Positions 24,073 through 35,474 of a stretch of DNA of 64,000 bases are shown piece after piece. A program made the translations under genes and the position numbers. Under the pieces are notes generated by a model. The model saw only the letters and a list, made by a program, of their open reading frames with translations. It was not told the DNA's origin and made no database searches. How positions within the stretch are numbered: the first letter of the stretch is position 1; every line of letters starts with the position of its first letter. Origin of the DNA: Anoplolepis gracilipes (taxonomy: Eukaryota; Arthropoda; Insecta; Hymenoptera; Formicidae); contig NC_132972.1 in assembly GCF_047496725.1 (NCBI RefSeq), forward strand, positions 17,457,501-17,521,500. Reading direction: 5' to 3'.

Positions 24073-24977
24073 ATGGTTTTAATTTCTACGAAAAATCTCG
24101 AGAGACTGCAGCGCATGCAACATCAACATCATCCGGAAATAGCATCCAGGGCATCATCGTCGGATAATTCGATAAAAAAAAATCTGGAAAATGTTAACGA
24201 AAATAATAATTCGGTGCAGACGCCTGGAACTACTTTATCGCGATTCGATACTGAGATGTGTCGTATTCTTAATCTCGCGACTTCCCGCGACGAGGAGAAA
24301 AGATGGAAAATGTATAAGGAAGTACTTCAACGTTATCTTCACTTTGTTCGAGCTGCGAGAAAACGTTTACGCAAAGATAATGGCGAGGTAGATGAAGAGC
24401 AGAACGAAGACATGAAAGATTTGTATGATAACGATGAACTTTTGAAGCGCAAACTTTAATTAGCAGCGACAGTAACATTAACGGTAGTAATGCTAGTAGC
24501 AGTTTCAGGGAAAAACGCGCTCAATCGGTAGAAATGATAAAACAAATAGTCGTCTCCGTGCCGAAATCTTATCGTGACAAAGCACGCGCTCTATTGAAAT
24601 ATTTGGTAGACACCCCGGAGTCTAAGATTAGCTGGGATAGACGCGGAGTTGTGACTATAGACGGTACACTCGTAACGGGATCGAATATCTCGGATCTCAT
24701 AAACGACGCGATACGGGAAAGAAAAACCGTAAAAGCAACTGGAAGAATTCAGTTTACTCGATTACTGCATGATATAAACACGCCTTCCAATCTCATAGGT
24801 AATCGCAATTTGATACGAGTTCATCGTATTAAAAATCCGTTACCTCGCGGGAGCTCCACTCCGAAGAAAACTCAGCACTCAAAATCATACACTCGTAAAT
24901 TAAACGAATCCGACGCAGACACAATATTTGTATCCGTCGAAAGGGAAAAAACATTTACTCGATTGGATGAGACTCTA
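24073..24977 (+). pseudogene. Conserved Polinton protein of PY/DUF8207-like position, split by a frame change
   Basis: The first part (24073-24459) has RFDTEMCRIL and EKRWKMYKEVLQRYLHF. The second (24534 onward) has SVPKSYRDKARALLKYL, ISWDRRGVVTIDG, GSNISDLIND and a late GNRNLIRV. The block from SVPKSYR to GNRN is widely conserved in Polintons as an unassigned virion or replication protein. The two parts are probably one gene broken by the TAA at 24457. It lies directly upstream of the integrase, the same place held by the DUF8207-like gene in Polinton C. The function is unknown. Confidence 0.6.
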
Positions 24978-26026
24978 ATGTCGGAATTCGAAAAACTGTA
25001 TTACGACCCCTCGCAGGGTATTCCGCGGTGGACAATTTATCGCGAGCCGTTAAACCGAATTTTAGTCGCAGCGATATTCTCGACTGGCTTAAATCGCAAG
25101 ACACGCTGCATCGACCGGTACGACGAAAATTTCCGCGTTTACATTATAACGTGACAAATATCGATGATTTGTGGGAAGCTGATTTGATTGATCTCCGTAA
25201 TCTCAAGAGCTATAATGACGGTTATTCCTTTACTTGTAGTAATCGATGTGCTTAGTAAATTTGTATGGGTTGAACCTTTACGTGACAAAACAAGTAACTG
25301 TGTAATACAAGCTTTTGAGCGTATATTCTCGAAAAGCAATGGTCGTCTACCAGTTTATCTACAGACCGACAAAGGTGAAGAATTTATTGCGCGTCCTGTA
25401 CAAAAATTCTTAAAAGAAAAAGACATTCGCTTTCGCGTAACTCGCAATCCCGATATTAAAGCAGCTATAGTGGAGCGTTTTAATAGAACACTCAAGGAAC
25501 GTATGTGGCGTTATTTTACGCATAAAAATACACAACGTTACGTAAATGTTTTGCAGGATATCGTTCACGCTTATAATCACGCGCGTCATTCCAGTATCAA
25601 AATGCAACCTGCGGTCGTTACGCGGAAAAATGCCCGCATCGCGCGTGAAAATATAACTCTTCGTTGGAAAAACGAGAAATGCCAAAAACAAAAGGCTAAA
25701 TATCGCATTGGCGAACTCGTAGGGATCAGTAGAGCAAAAGTCACCTTCGAGAAAGGATACGAGGCGAGTGGAGTGAGGAGATATTTCGAATTCTTCGCGT
25801 TCTTGATTGGCGAAAACCGCGAGTGTACGAACTAAGTGACTTAGCCGGCGAGGTCATAGACGGCATTTTTTACGAGCAAGAATTAGCCCGAGTTGAGAAA
25901 AATTTACAGGAGGAAGAATTTATCGTCGATCGCGTGATAAAGAGCAGAGGACGTGGTGATAATAAACAGCTGTTAGTTAGCTGGCGTGGTTATCCTAGCA
26001 AGTTCGATAGTTGGATTCAAGTTTAA
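24978..26026 (+). pseudogene. Retroviral-type integrase with chromodomain, Polinton A
   Basis: This integrase would insert the element and generate a 6-bp duplication. The likely start is the ATG at 24978 (MSEFEKLYYDPSQG). Catalytic residues are in LWEADLIDL (D, about 25170), LQTDKGEEF (D, about 25365) and AAIVERFNRTLK (E, about 25475). The C-terminus (25880-26026) holds a chromodomain: FIVDRVIKSRG..QLLVSWRGYP..DSW. Frameshifts near 25020, 25225 and 25810 break it. A C-terminal chromodomain is normal in Polinton integrases and suggests targeting to modified histones. Confidence 0.88.
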
Positions 26027-26038
26027 CAAATCTTTGAG

Positions 26039-26951
26039 ATGAGGGAGGAACAATTTCTACTGGTTCTTCCGAGCAATAGCAGTATGCGTTATTTTCCGGA
26101 TAATACTACCTCGTCATTTATTACGGAATTACCTCAATCGATACAGTTACACGGCGAATGGGAAGTCGCGCTCAGTGAAATTCAATTCCCCAATACTTTC
26201 TTTCATATACAACGCCGCGAGAATATACTCACATTCGCCGATGTTAACATTCGAAGTAGCGAGGAAAAAGATGCTATGATAACTTCGAGGGAAGACGAAA
26301 TACGGGTCGTCATTTATAAAAATATGGTCGAACTTTTCGACGCGATTAATCACCGACGTGTAAAGGAGTCGGTTCGCATTTTTGTCTGAATCGACGGGGG
26401 GTATCTGCCGGTAGTATAGAGTTTTACCTCGAGTGTGATGAAAATAAATGCAAACTAAATCATTATATAAACTTTTCCGATAAACTTCTACGAATACTCG
26501 GTTTAGGGGATGCACTTTATAATGCTCCTAAGGGGGAAGGTCAGTACTATACTATGCTTACGACATATAATCCTTATTAAAAAAAAAATCTACATCAATT
26601 TTTCTTAAACTCGGTTTTAAAAAGAGACACTTTGGATTCTTTAGTTACGAACCCTGTAGTTTGGCTCGCGGTATTCCCGATAAACTATTCGTTTATTGTG
26701 ATATTTGTGAACCTTACATAACAGGCGATGTGCAGTCTCCTCTTCTCCGAATAGTGTCTGTCGAGAGGCATGGTCGCGATTACGAGTACGGAACGAAACA
26801 AGTGAAACATTTCTCTTTTCTGCATTATATCCCGTTACGACGAACAAATTCAGTAGGATTGAAATCGATATAAGAGATCAGTTCGGAAAAAAAAATAGCA
26901 TTCGAATCCGGAACATCAACTGTGACGTTACACTTTAGGCGAACCCGGTAG
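26039..26951 (+). pseudogene. Penton-like minor capsid protein, Polinton A
   Basis: The N-terminus has LPSNSSMRYFPDNTTSSF and LHGEWEVALSEIQFP, and later parts have KLFVYCDICEPYITGD, LRIVSVE and STVTLHF. These blocks are diagnostic of the single jelly-roll minor capsid (penton) protein of Polintons, which would occupy the vertices of the icosahedral capsid. Frameshifts and stops occur near 26380, 26578 and 26870. The gene lies between integrase and the small basic virion proteins. Confidence 0.8.
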
Positions 26952-27008
26952 TATTGTGAACGTCAGCGTCATAGGGAAAAAGATAAAAATTAAGTTCTCA
27001 AATGCGAC

Positions 27009-27305
27009 ATGACAGACTACTACAAGTATTACAATTTACAAAGCGGCAGAGGTGGTGGAATTCCGAGAGTTTTCGTCAGTGCACCTTGTCAACGCGGTCA
27101 TGGAATCGGAAGTTTTCTAGGAGGGTTATTTAGACGTATACCACCTTATCTAAGTAGAGGAGCGCGTGCAGTAGGGAAAGAAGCTTTACAAGCTGACGTT
27201 AATATAATCGGTGATATTGAAAATAATATACCGCTAAACGTGTCGGCCGAAAACCGTTTTAAAGAATCGCGCGACAATTTCAAGAGAAAAGCTAAAAAAA
27301 AATAA
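27009..27305 (+). CDS. Gly-rich small virion-type protein (GHGIGSFLGG), Polinton A
   Basis: 98 residues starting MTDYYKYYN. The diagnostic part is QRGHGIGSFLGGLFRRIPPYL, followed by a helix with AVGKEAL and a basic tail (KRKAKKK). This pattern recurs next to capsid genes in Polintons and has been compared with adenovirus pVI-type internal capsid proteins. An amphipathic membrane-active role is inference. The frame is intact, unlike its large neighbours. Confidence 0.6.
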   Translation: MTDYYKYYNLQSGRGGGIPRVFVSAPCQRGHGIGSFLGGLFRRIPPYLSRGARAVGKEALQADVNIIGDIENNIPLNVSAENRFKESRDNFKRKAKKK

Positions 27306-27347
27306 GTAGTCTGATGAAAGGCTCGAGGATATAAGGCAGATGCGAAA

Positions 27348-27590
27348 ATGCACGCAGCTCAGTTTCCTTTCGCCGGGCTTAACGCACGTATCGTTAAATC
27401 TGTGATAACATCGTCACGTAAACGTCGACGATCAAATAAGAAAAGATTACCGAAAATAACCAAAGCGTGGAATAAAACATTAAAAAGCAAGGGGAGAAAG
27501 AAAAATCGCAAGTCGAAAAAAAAACTTAACTCGTCCATGAAGCGTCGTAAAACTTCTAAAAAGCGCACCGTATCCGACATATTTTCTTAA
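27348..27590 (+). CDS. Very basic small protein (core/DNA-condensing type)
   Basis: 80 residues, about 40 percent Lys plus Arg, with runs such as KSKGRKKNRKSKKK, ending TVSDIFS. It starts at an ATG 42 bases after the preceding gene and precedes the capsid gene. It may once have been the C-terminal half of the same gene as 27009-27305. Its composition suggests DNA condensation or a nuclear localisation signal. No specific family is recognised. Confidence 0.45.
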   Translation: MHAAQFPFAGLNARIVKSVITSSRKRRRSNKKRLPKITKAWNKTLKSKGRKKNRKSKKKLNSSMKRRKTSKKRTVSDIFS

Positions 27591-27666
27591 ACGATACCAC
27601 GCTAAACACAGTAGACAACGAAAATATCGGAAAAAGATATTGATAAAAAATTTACGGTAAATAATC

Positions 27667-29006
27667 ATATCTTTTCTTCATACGCATTCGAGTGAGTGTT
27701 TAAAAAGCGAATTCGATCTTTTTTCTTTACCGCCCACGCAGACTAGCATCGAAAGTTCACAATAGATCTATTACAAACCCGTCAGCTCGCTCTCGGACGA
27801 CTCGCCGATAGAATTCGTCATCCCAGGCCATGGAGAAGAATATTTAGATCTCACGCATACCATGCTAAGTCTTCGAGTGTGCGTGGAAACCAACGACGAC
27901 CTCGTGCCGCGAACGGGAGTTACCGCCGCCGCCGCAGAGGTCAAAGTAGGGCCCGTAAATCATTTACTCCACTCCATCTTCAATTAGAACGACGTGTATT
28001 TCAATCAAAAACTCGTGTCGCCTCCGAACAACGCTTACGCGTACCGCGCGTACATCGAGGCGTTGTTAAATTACTCTTCACCCGCAAAAACTACCCATCT
28101 AATCTCGAGTCTGTGGGACGCGGATACACCCGGATACATGGACGATCTATTGGAACCAAAGGCAACGCCGCGCTCGTGAGACGAGCTCGATACATTCACG
28201 GAGAACGAGCGCTGGATCTTATAGGACATCTTCATTGCGACGTTTTCAATCAAGACAAATTTTTAATTAACGGCGTAGAAGTACGCTTACGACTCGTACG
28301 CTCGAAAGATTCATTTTGTCTCATGGAAAGTAACAGTTTATCGAAAATTCATATATTGGATGCCAGCTTACTTGTGAGAAGAGCGAAAATAAGTGCCGGG
28401 GTGTTACTCGCACACGCTAGAATGTTGAGTAAAGTTACTGCCAAGTATCCACTTACGAGAGTCGAGGTTAAAACTTTTACGATTCATAGCGGGGTAATGG
28501 CGGAATCAATAGATAATGCAATATTAGGCCAATTACCGAAATCAATAATAGTCGGCTTCGTCAATAATAAAGCATTTAATGGCGATAGAAAATTAAATCC
28601 GTTTAATTTTAAAAATTGGGGTATAAATTTCTTCTCGATCTATGTCGATGGTACGCAAATTCCTAGTAGACCGTTACAGCCGGTTTTCTTAGTTGAAGAA
28701 CCGTTTTATGTCGAAGCTTATCAAACGCTTTTTTCGGGAACGGGCATCCATTTTTTGAATGAAGGAAATTCTATAAGCAGAAACAATTATTTCAAGGGAT
28801 ATACGTTATTTGCTTTTGACTTTACACCCGATTTGTCCGCTAATTGTGCCGGCCATTAGAATCTTGTGAAACATGGAAGTTTGCGATTAGAAGTGCGATT
28901 TGAGAGAGCTCTCGCCGAGACCGTTAACTGTATTGTTTACGCAGAGTTCGATAATATAATAGAAAGCGATGCGTCGCGTCAAGTCATCGTCGATTTTTCC
29001 GGCTAG
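27667..29006 (+). pseudogene. Double jelly-roll major capsid protein, Polinton A
   Basis: Family blocks are visible throughout: FSLPPTQTSIESS near the start, IEFVIPGHGEEYLDL, LWDADTPGYMD, INGVEVRLRLVRSKDSF, GFVNNKAFNGD, and FALAETVNC-like sequence near the end. The expected start codon is ATA at 27667, so it appears lost. In-frame stops lie at 27763, 27985 and 28857, and there is a frameshift between about 28140 and 28177. The protein would form hexon-like trimers of the capsid. Length without breaks is about 445 codons, the usual size for the family. Confidence 0.88.
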
Positions 29007-29218
29007 TTTCTTTATGCGCGATTTATGCCTCGTAGTGTAATACTCGGTTAAAAATTCCCTCTCCATTTTCGAATAAAATATCGATATCGCCGTGTTTTCC
29101 AAAAACGTGTATTGTAACAAAAGAAGATTTAGTTTCATTTGAGACGTGAACGTGAGCGTTTCGTGAAGAGGTTAAGTTAGTTATACTTTGTCATTGAAAG
29201 CACATAAATTTTCACAAT

Positions 29219-30116
29219 ATGGACACAGTCATCGACATACAAGGCTTCCGCGATGTCAACGATAAATTTATCCCAAAGGAAGTCGCCATTGTCTCGACTG
29301 ACGCTCCAATCGTCAGCCATTGGATTATGTTGTTTCCACATCCATTTGGAGAATTATCCGCAAAAACAAGACGAGAAAACAATTGGCTTTCACAAAATTA
29401 TCACGGTATCGAATGGTTCGACGGTAAAACTAATCTGAAATATTTTATTTCACATTTGCGTGAAATTACAAGACGTGTGCGTTACATTTACGTTAGAGGC
29501 AACGAAAACGCAAGCTACTTGCGGAATATACTTTCCAGAGATATAAATAATTTGGAAGATATCTCCCCGCCATTTAAAAATCTAACGTCAAAAGAAGAAG
29601 ACGGACGTTATTGCTCTCACCACGGATTTTGAAATTTTGGAATCTTCCATTGCGCATTACACAATGCTTATAAACTAAAATGCTGGATAGTCGCATAAAA
29701 TAATCGTGATATCGACGATACGTTTAGTACTCAAGTTAGTTGTAGTACTGAGAAAGATTGTGAAATATACTCCGAGAACACTGACGACAAAATCGCCGAG
29801 GAAATTGAAAACAAAGATTATGTTTTTTGTGATATGAATGAAAATATTAAATCGAGTAATGAAATAGAGAAACAAAACCTGCAAAAAATCGAACATCTAA
29901 TTGAAAAAAGAAGAGGGATTCGTGAAATTGACGAAATCAAAGACGTTCCTGGATGGAAACAAGTTCAAAATTACTAGCATTTCTACGCAAACCGACATTG
30001 AAAACCCGAAAGCCGATATTGATAAAATCGCATTATCAAAAAAGGTAAAAACCGATGTTATTCAAATAATACCGTACGTAAGTAACTATGCTGTGCACAA
30101 ATTAATATCAAAGTAA
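29219..30116 (+). pseudogene. QGF-family protein of unknown function, Polinton A
   Basis: The open part (29219-29632) starts MDTVIDIQGF and includes FIPKEVAIV, RENNWLSQNYHGIEW, YIYVRGNENASYL, and a C..H element that continues out of frame into CALHNAYKLKCWI at about 29655. The same blocks in the same order occur in the intact gene at 48814-49344 in Polinton C. The arrangement D-GF..KE.A..., HHG.W, VYVKG loosely recalls a nuclease-like fold but no catalytic set is proven. Downstream 29700-30116 is probably its charged tail, broken by stops. Confidence 0.65.
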
Positions 30117-30119
30117 TGA

Positions 30120-31190
30120 TAGAAATTGTGCTAAAATTATCGATTTTAAAATCTGAAAAAAAACATCAATTATATTTGTATTATATTAAATTATTAATTT
30201 TTATAATAAATACATGATTCTTTGCACTTGTTGGAAACACAACAACAAAAGCGCTAAAAGATTTTATATTCTTATTCCGAAAAATGCATTGTATAAAAAT
30301 ATATATAGAATATACAAATAAAAAAATATATATAAATATGAATACAATAAAATAATATAATAGACATATTAATATAAATAAGAATAATATAAATTTTAAA
30401 ACATGATAAAACAAGAATATTATTATGTACAATTTTTTCAGTGCAATATAATTTTATCTTATGATATTACATTTTAAGAATAAGAATATGTATACACTTA
30501 ACAATGGCAAACAATGCATATATTAAAACATATATTAGTGTGTGTGTGTGTGTGTGTGTGTGTCAAATGTTATTGTTAATTTAATATTATATTTTAAAGT
30601 TAATAAAAATTCAGAGATAATAAGATTGCCATTGTTTCTGTGCATAATGCAATAAACAGTACGAATTAATAAATTCGAATGGATCGCAATTTAAACTGAG
30701 TTAAGTGATCGCATCGCAAAGTGACTTCAACCACATAGTGAGAAATACTTTAATTAATATACAGTATTTTTAAAGTACTTTTAATTACATGTGTGTCTCT
30801 CAACGTAGTTTCTTATATATTTATAAATATTTAATATGCTTGATTTTTATCTGCTTATTACTCTACATTTTTGAAAACAATGCATTGCAAAATAGAAATT
30901 ATTACGTCAAACACTTTGCGACGCAATTACACTTGTCAGTTTAAATTGCGATCTCATTTCTGCAATGCATTATTTTCATTCTTTAAAAATAAGAAACAAT
31001 AACAAAATAAATTGCAACAGTAAAATATATTTTAATTATTATAATAATATTTATATATTTTTAAAAAAAATTTCTTTACATAATAGTAATAAACAGAATT
31101 TTCCCATCATCTCTTCCCAAGCGACTCAGGATGTCATTGACCAATATATATTCAGAAAAAATTGATCATTTTTATTATATTATATATGTA
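30120..31190. other. AT-rich region with a (TG)n run and a short MITE-like inverted repeat
   Basis: No gene is seen. 30537-30563 is (TG)n. 30683-30727 and 30909-30955 form an imperfect inverted repeat (GATCGCAATTTAAACTGA..GTCGCAAAGTG type) about 180 bases apart, as in a small MITE. A right Polinton A terminus was looked for here and not found. Confidence 0.45.
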
Positions 31191-31386
31191 TGTACAGGGT
31201 CTGTCCCAAAAGTAATGAAAATTATTTTTTCTCGACTGCCAGGCGCGGGAGACGAATTGCTCGGCCTGGGAGTGGTGGGGGTGTCAGGTATACAGCCAGA
31301 CCGCCGCCTGTCGCCTCTGAGCCTTCGCAGAGTGTGGATCGCCCGTTAAGTAAGGTGCTGTCTCAATGACGCGTCACGCGTCGATC

Positions 31387-31677
31387 CCACAGACTTCTAT
31401 ATATAACTAGACTGCTAACTCCGGCAAAACACATAAACCCCCGAGAAGTATGTACAAAACTTATGTGTATGCGTCATCATTGGTAGTATGACAGTCACAC
31501 TGATTGGTTGAATTTAAAGCAATGTCACTCACAAACGAGTTTTCTGTAGCAGCCATATTACATATCTATCCCCTCCTTTTCTCTATCCTACCAATGTTGT
31601 ACATATTTTTCGGGGTCACTTTTTAGGTCTAATATATAAGGAAGTCAGCGGTCTAGTTATAGTATAGAAGTCTGTGG
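31387..31677. mobile_element. MITE nested in the mariner
   Basis: The ends CCACAGACTTCTATA..ACTAGAC and complement form arms of about 35 bp. The flanking six bases are TCGATC and TCGAGC, a near-perfect duplication. The interior of about 220 bp is non-coding. It sits just upstream of the surviving mariner coding sequence. Confidence 0.7.
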
Positions 31678-31968
31678 TCGAGCCATACTGCGTTGGCGAT
31701 GAGAGAATTTTTGGCTACAAAAAACATTTCAGCGCTTCCCCAACCACCGTACAGCCCAGACCTGGCCCCGTGCGACTTCTTTTTGTTCCCTCGCATCAAG
31801 TTTGACCTGAAAGGAATTCATTTGGGGACCATCGCAAACGTCCAAGCGGCTGTGACGAGGGCACTAAACAGTGTCTTCGTTGAAGACTTCCAGAGCTATT
31901 ATGGAGAGTGGCAGAAACGTTGGACTCAGTGTATAGACTCGCAAGGGGATTACTTTGAAAAGTTCTAA
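31678..31968 (+). pseudogene. Mariner transposase, C-terminal fragment
   Basis: The frame carries HTALAMREFL and then YSPDLAPCDFFLFPRIK, the third catalytic Asp region of mariner D,D34D transposases, and ends KFEKF-like at 31968. The N-terminal helix-turn-helix and the first two catalytic Asp are missing through deletion, so it cannot be active. Confidence 0.88.
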
Positions 31969-32067
31969 GTATATTTGAACCTAACTTCAATAAAAAAATT
32001 TTTCCAGAATCATTCTCATTACTTTTGGGACAGACCCTGTATAAACATTTAATATAATTACATATTT

Positions 32068-33250
32068 TTAATAGTTCAATGACACTTTCTTTTTCTGAGC
32101 CATTTTCTGTGCTTCGATGATATACTGCGGTTCCCGAATTGGCATATTTCTTTCTACTCTACTATCAATTATTTTAGGAACCAGGCAGTCCTCGTAAAAT
32201 CGTTTAAGCAGTGGTAACATTTTTGATTCCTAAAATCTATCATCACGCTCGATAAACGTGTACTTCAATCCAAAGGGTGTCAACACAGCAAAAATGCAAT
32301 ATTTTCTTTGCGTTATGTGGAGCTGTCCCTGTATTTGAAAATAGTACATGTGTATTTGATTCATACGAGTGTCATCCATTTTATCGAAAATTCGATGAAT
32401 ATCTGCAATCTTATTGAGCATTGCATCGGTAGACACTTGCCGCGCCGCATAAGGACATTTAATCTCAATGACAGTATCGTCTCCGATAATGCCGTCAGGC
32501 GTTGCAGCAAAATATGGAATTTCTTCATCAATAAATATTCCACAATAATTAATTTCTAATCCCAACTCTACCTGCAATTGTTCTCGTGCCACCAGCTCTT
32601 TTTCTTTACCCCACTCAACAGCCGCATTCGTCAGTTGAGGAGGATAAAGAATTGCTTTTACAAGATTTTGGCACGAAGTTGTTTCTCTCTTGCTACAAAC
32701 TTTTCCAAAGTTTGAAGCAGTGAGAAGATTTCGCCGTATGTTGTGCCACTCCGGGTTTTCATGCTGACCCCGTGTAGCACATTCCAATACAGCACGATTG
32801 CATTGTTGATCTTTTAATATTTGATAATGATTAGATCTCAGCTGTTCGTACATATGACCTTTTATATCTGGTCGTTCCGCATTTGATCTGTAATCTTTGT
32901 CGGCCGTAAAAAAGTTTTAGTAAAATATTTTGATGTACAAATAGAGAGACCTAATTCTTTTGCCGCACGCGCGCGTTACTGACAGTTTTCATTTTTTTAA
33001 TATTTCTATTTTTTATTATTTTGTACCTGTAGGTGGTTCTTTACCTATTGCGTGACAAATAGAACTCAATGCTTGCCAAGTATTGAATTGTACTACGGAT
33101 GCTTTTACGCGAATTTGATAAGAACCTTTTCTTGCAAAATGAATACATTTACCGCCAATGAATTTACTAATAATTCCATTGCAACTTTCCACGGAATTAC
33201 TTGTAAATTGACATAATAAGTTATCAGCATTCTCTACTACATTTCATCGC
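32068..33250 (-). pseudogene. YqaJ/lambda-exonuclease-type recombinase, spliced, one nonsense codon
   Basis: The upstream exon is 33250-33027 (SVESCNGIISKFIGGK, donor GTACAA). The main exon runs from about 32887 to 32068. The nuclease core reads RRNLLTASNFGKVC, AVEWGKEKE, CGIFIDEEIPYFAATPDGI and VIEIKCPY, the PD-(D/E)XK pattern with D in TPDG and E-x-K in EIKCP. The last block (MLPLLKRFYEDCLVP) is separated by an in-frame TAG at about 32229. Such genes in animals are usually repetitive and of viral or transposon origin. Any 5' exons beyond 33250 are not visible and the parent element is unknown. Confidence 0.8.
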
Positions 33251-33507
33251 AAATTCAATTTTTAATAATAATCCCCCTGGCAGAAAAATTTTTACAAAAT
33301 ATTACAAAAAAAATAAAAATAAAATTACAAAAAATTATGTCAAAATTTACAAAAAAATGCTAGAATTGGAATACTTTTGTAGTTTTTTATAGTTTTCTAA
33401 GTGCTAGTTATTCCGGAAAAATACAGCTAAGTAATGATATTCTACATATTTCTACGCCATAAAAATACAATATTCGATAGATAACTATAATTATTTATGA
33501 TGTTCTA

Positions 33508-33866
33508 CGTATTTTTATGTGTGAAAAAATACAGTATACTACAAGAAAATGTTACAATTGAAATGCTTGTGAATAATACTTTCGTATTTTTGTTGTAACA
33601 AAATTTGTGGTTTGTGATTTCGATTCGACAAATATCCATTTTGAATTTACGCCAGCCATGCATTTGTAACTATTAACGATGTATTTTGCTAATAATTGTA
33701 CATTATAGCACAAGTGTCGAACGGCATCAGGAAAATTTGCCAATTGAAGTCGTAGAAATATAACCAAGTTTTGTCACAACAAAAATATGAAAGTATTATT
33801 CACAAGCGTTTTAATTGTAACATTTTCTTGTAGTATACTGTATTTTCTCACACATATAAAAATATA
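33508..33866. repeat. Inverted repeat (arms about 93 bp) flanking a coding-like segment
   Basis: Arms 33508-33600 and 33772-33866 are near-perfect complements (ACAAGAAAATGTTACAATTG type). The 170-bp interior reads on minus as FPDAVRHLCYNVQLLAKYIVNSY, which looks like an exon piece. This is either a foldback MITE that picked up a fragment or two opposed MITE ends around a gene relic. 33250-33507 is AT-rich without a gene. Confidence 0.65.
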
Positions 33867-33869
33867 TTA

Positions 33870-34540
33870 CAACAGAAAATGTAGCAAAAATGCGCACATC
33901 TACACACATGCACTTTTTTTAATGTATACTATATTATACAGAATAGGAATAAATTAAAAAATTAATAGAGTAATAATATGTGTGTGTTTGTAAATAAATT
34001 TTATTTTTAAAAATTGTAAGTACTTTTTGTAAGTATCACAGTATTATATTATAAACGATTAAACAGAGAATATAATTATTCAAAAAATAAACTGTAATCT
34101 AACATAACATTTCTATGATATATTAATCTGTTTTAATCATATCTCAGGTTCGACATCTTTGGTTACAATTTCTTATGTGATATAAAAGTATTTTGAAAAA
34201 AAAACAATTTAATTCGTTAAAAATTCGTTAATTTTAGTTACGTAAATAATATGCAATATGTAATCTTATTTTATCAAAATAAAAACGAAGATTGATCTTG
34301 AACCATTAATCATTTTTTTAATATTAATTTTGATTTTTATTTTGCAAAAAAATAAAAAGTTATGTGCATCTTAATGAACTTAGTGAAGTAAATGTCTAAT
34401 ATGGTTCTAAAAAATGTATAAAATGTACTTAAAAAATTAAATTTTCTTTTTCAACGCTTGTGAAGTTTGAACAACGCAAAATTAGAGGCAGTTGTCCTTT
34501 TCGGAGCGACATAATAAAACGTTCGTTATCAAAAGTATAG
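33870..34540. other. AT-rich, no gene seen
   Basis: This is low-complexity AT-rich sequence. No coding frame, inverted repeat or RNA gene can be supported. Confidence 0.4.
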
Positions 34541-34545
34541 CTTTA

Positions 34546-35432
34546 TTAAATTGTTTTTACTGATCTAGTCGATTCCCCTTCATATTCTACAGTGGATGAG
34601 TCTGTATCTATATCTGTCTTTTCCATAAAATCCGTTTCTAGATCTTTCAGTTTTAGCTTCTTGTTTTTAATATCACAATGTAAATTTTCCTTTGAACCAT
34701 TATTCATGATCTTATTTTCTTGATTAATCGTGCTCAAGGTGAAGATTTTTACTTCGTTTGTCATTATATGTTCTTTTATTTTTATTTGCATTGTCTTCAA
34801 GATTTTTTTCTTTAACTGGAATTCATTTACTGAGTCATTATTGGAATGTAATTGCGTTGTGTCAATATTTAAAGATTTTTTTTTTCTTTGGAATAAACGC
34901 ACTTCGCGCCGATGTAATAGCACCATTGAGGTATTTATTCAACTTCTTTAACTCGTCCCCGATGAGGTGTTCAGGATACTTTCTTTTATCTCGCATTCAC
35001 ATTTCGAAGAAACCAGCGACTGCTGCCTTCTTTTTCGGAGTTAATTCGGAGTTAAATAGTTTGTTTATTTATTTGTTTACACACACATCGTTCATTGAGA
35101 GGTTGTATCCCCTAAAGAGATCTCGATAATCCAGATATAAATTTGCTCGATTACTTTTCTCGTAGAAAGTTTTCATATGATATTATAGAAATCCATGATC
35201 CTTTTCCAATATATGTCTTCATCTTTTGTCGTGCCGATTTTTGGTTCTCTTTGCGAAATCTCATCATCTTGCATAATATCTGTAATATGTAATATTTATG
35301 CATATATAAAATGAATTCGTATACAAAACGAAACAAATAAAAGTTTAAGTTTAATTTTATTTATGAAAACATTATTGAAATTTTTATTGAAAATTAAGTA
35401 TAATACATTAATTCTACATTACTTTGATAAAA

Positions 35433-35474
<42 letters not shown>

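Larger units (their letters stand above)
16743..30120. mobile_element. Polinton/Maverick A (degenerate; right end not defined)
   Basis: The left end AGTAGTAATGGGGCA is shared with Polinton B at 42127, and Polinton ends typically begin with AG. In order the element carries a left-arm gene (-), DNA polymerase B (+), packaging ATPase (+), a small pX-like gene (+), a conserved PY-like protein (+), integrase with chromodomain (+), penton-like protein (+), two small basic proteins (+), major capsid (+) and a QGF-family gene (+). This is the hallmark Polinton set apart from the protease, which I could not find. All large genes have frameshifts or stops. A right terminal repeat complementary to 16743-17240 is not visible, so the right boundary is approximate. 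Confidence 0.85.
31195..32039. mobile_element. Internally deleted mariner element
   Basis: Terminal repeats CAGGGTCTGTCCCAAAAGTA and complement (..ACTTTTGGGACAGACCCTG) lie at 31195 and 32039, flanked by TA (31193-31194 and 32040-32041). Length is 845 bp against about 1.3 kb for intact mariners, and the middle holds an inserted MITE. Target site and transposase fragment both fit mariner. Confidence 0.9.

Noticed and set aside
30120..31190. Right terminal repeat of Polinton A
   Set aside because: I searched by eye for the complement of AGTAGTAATGGGGCA and GATATCGGTTACGG and found none. The small inverted repeat here is unrelated.
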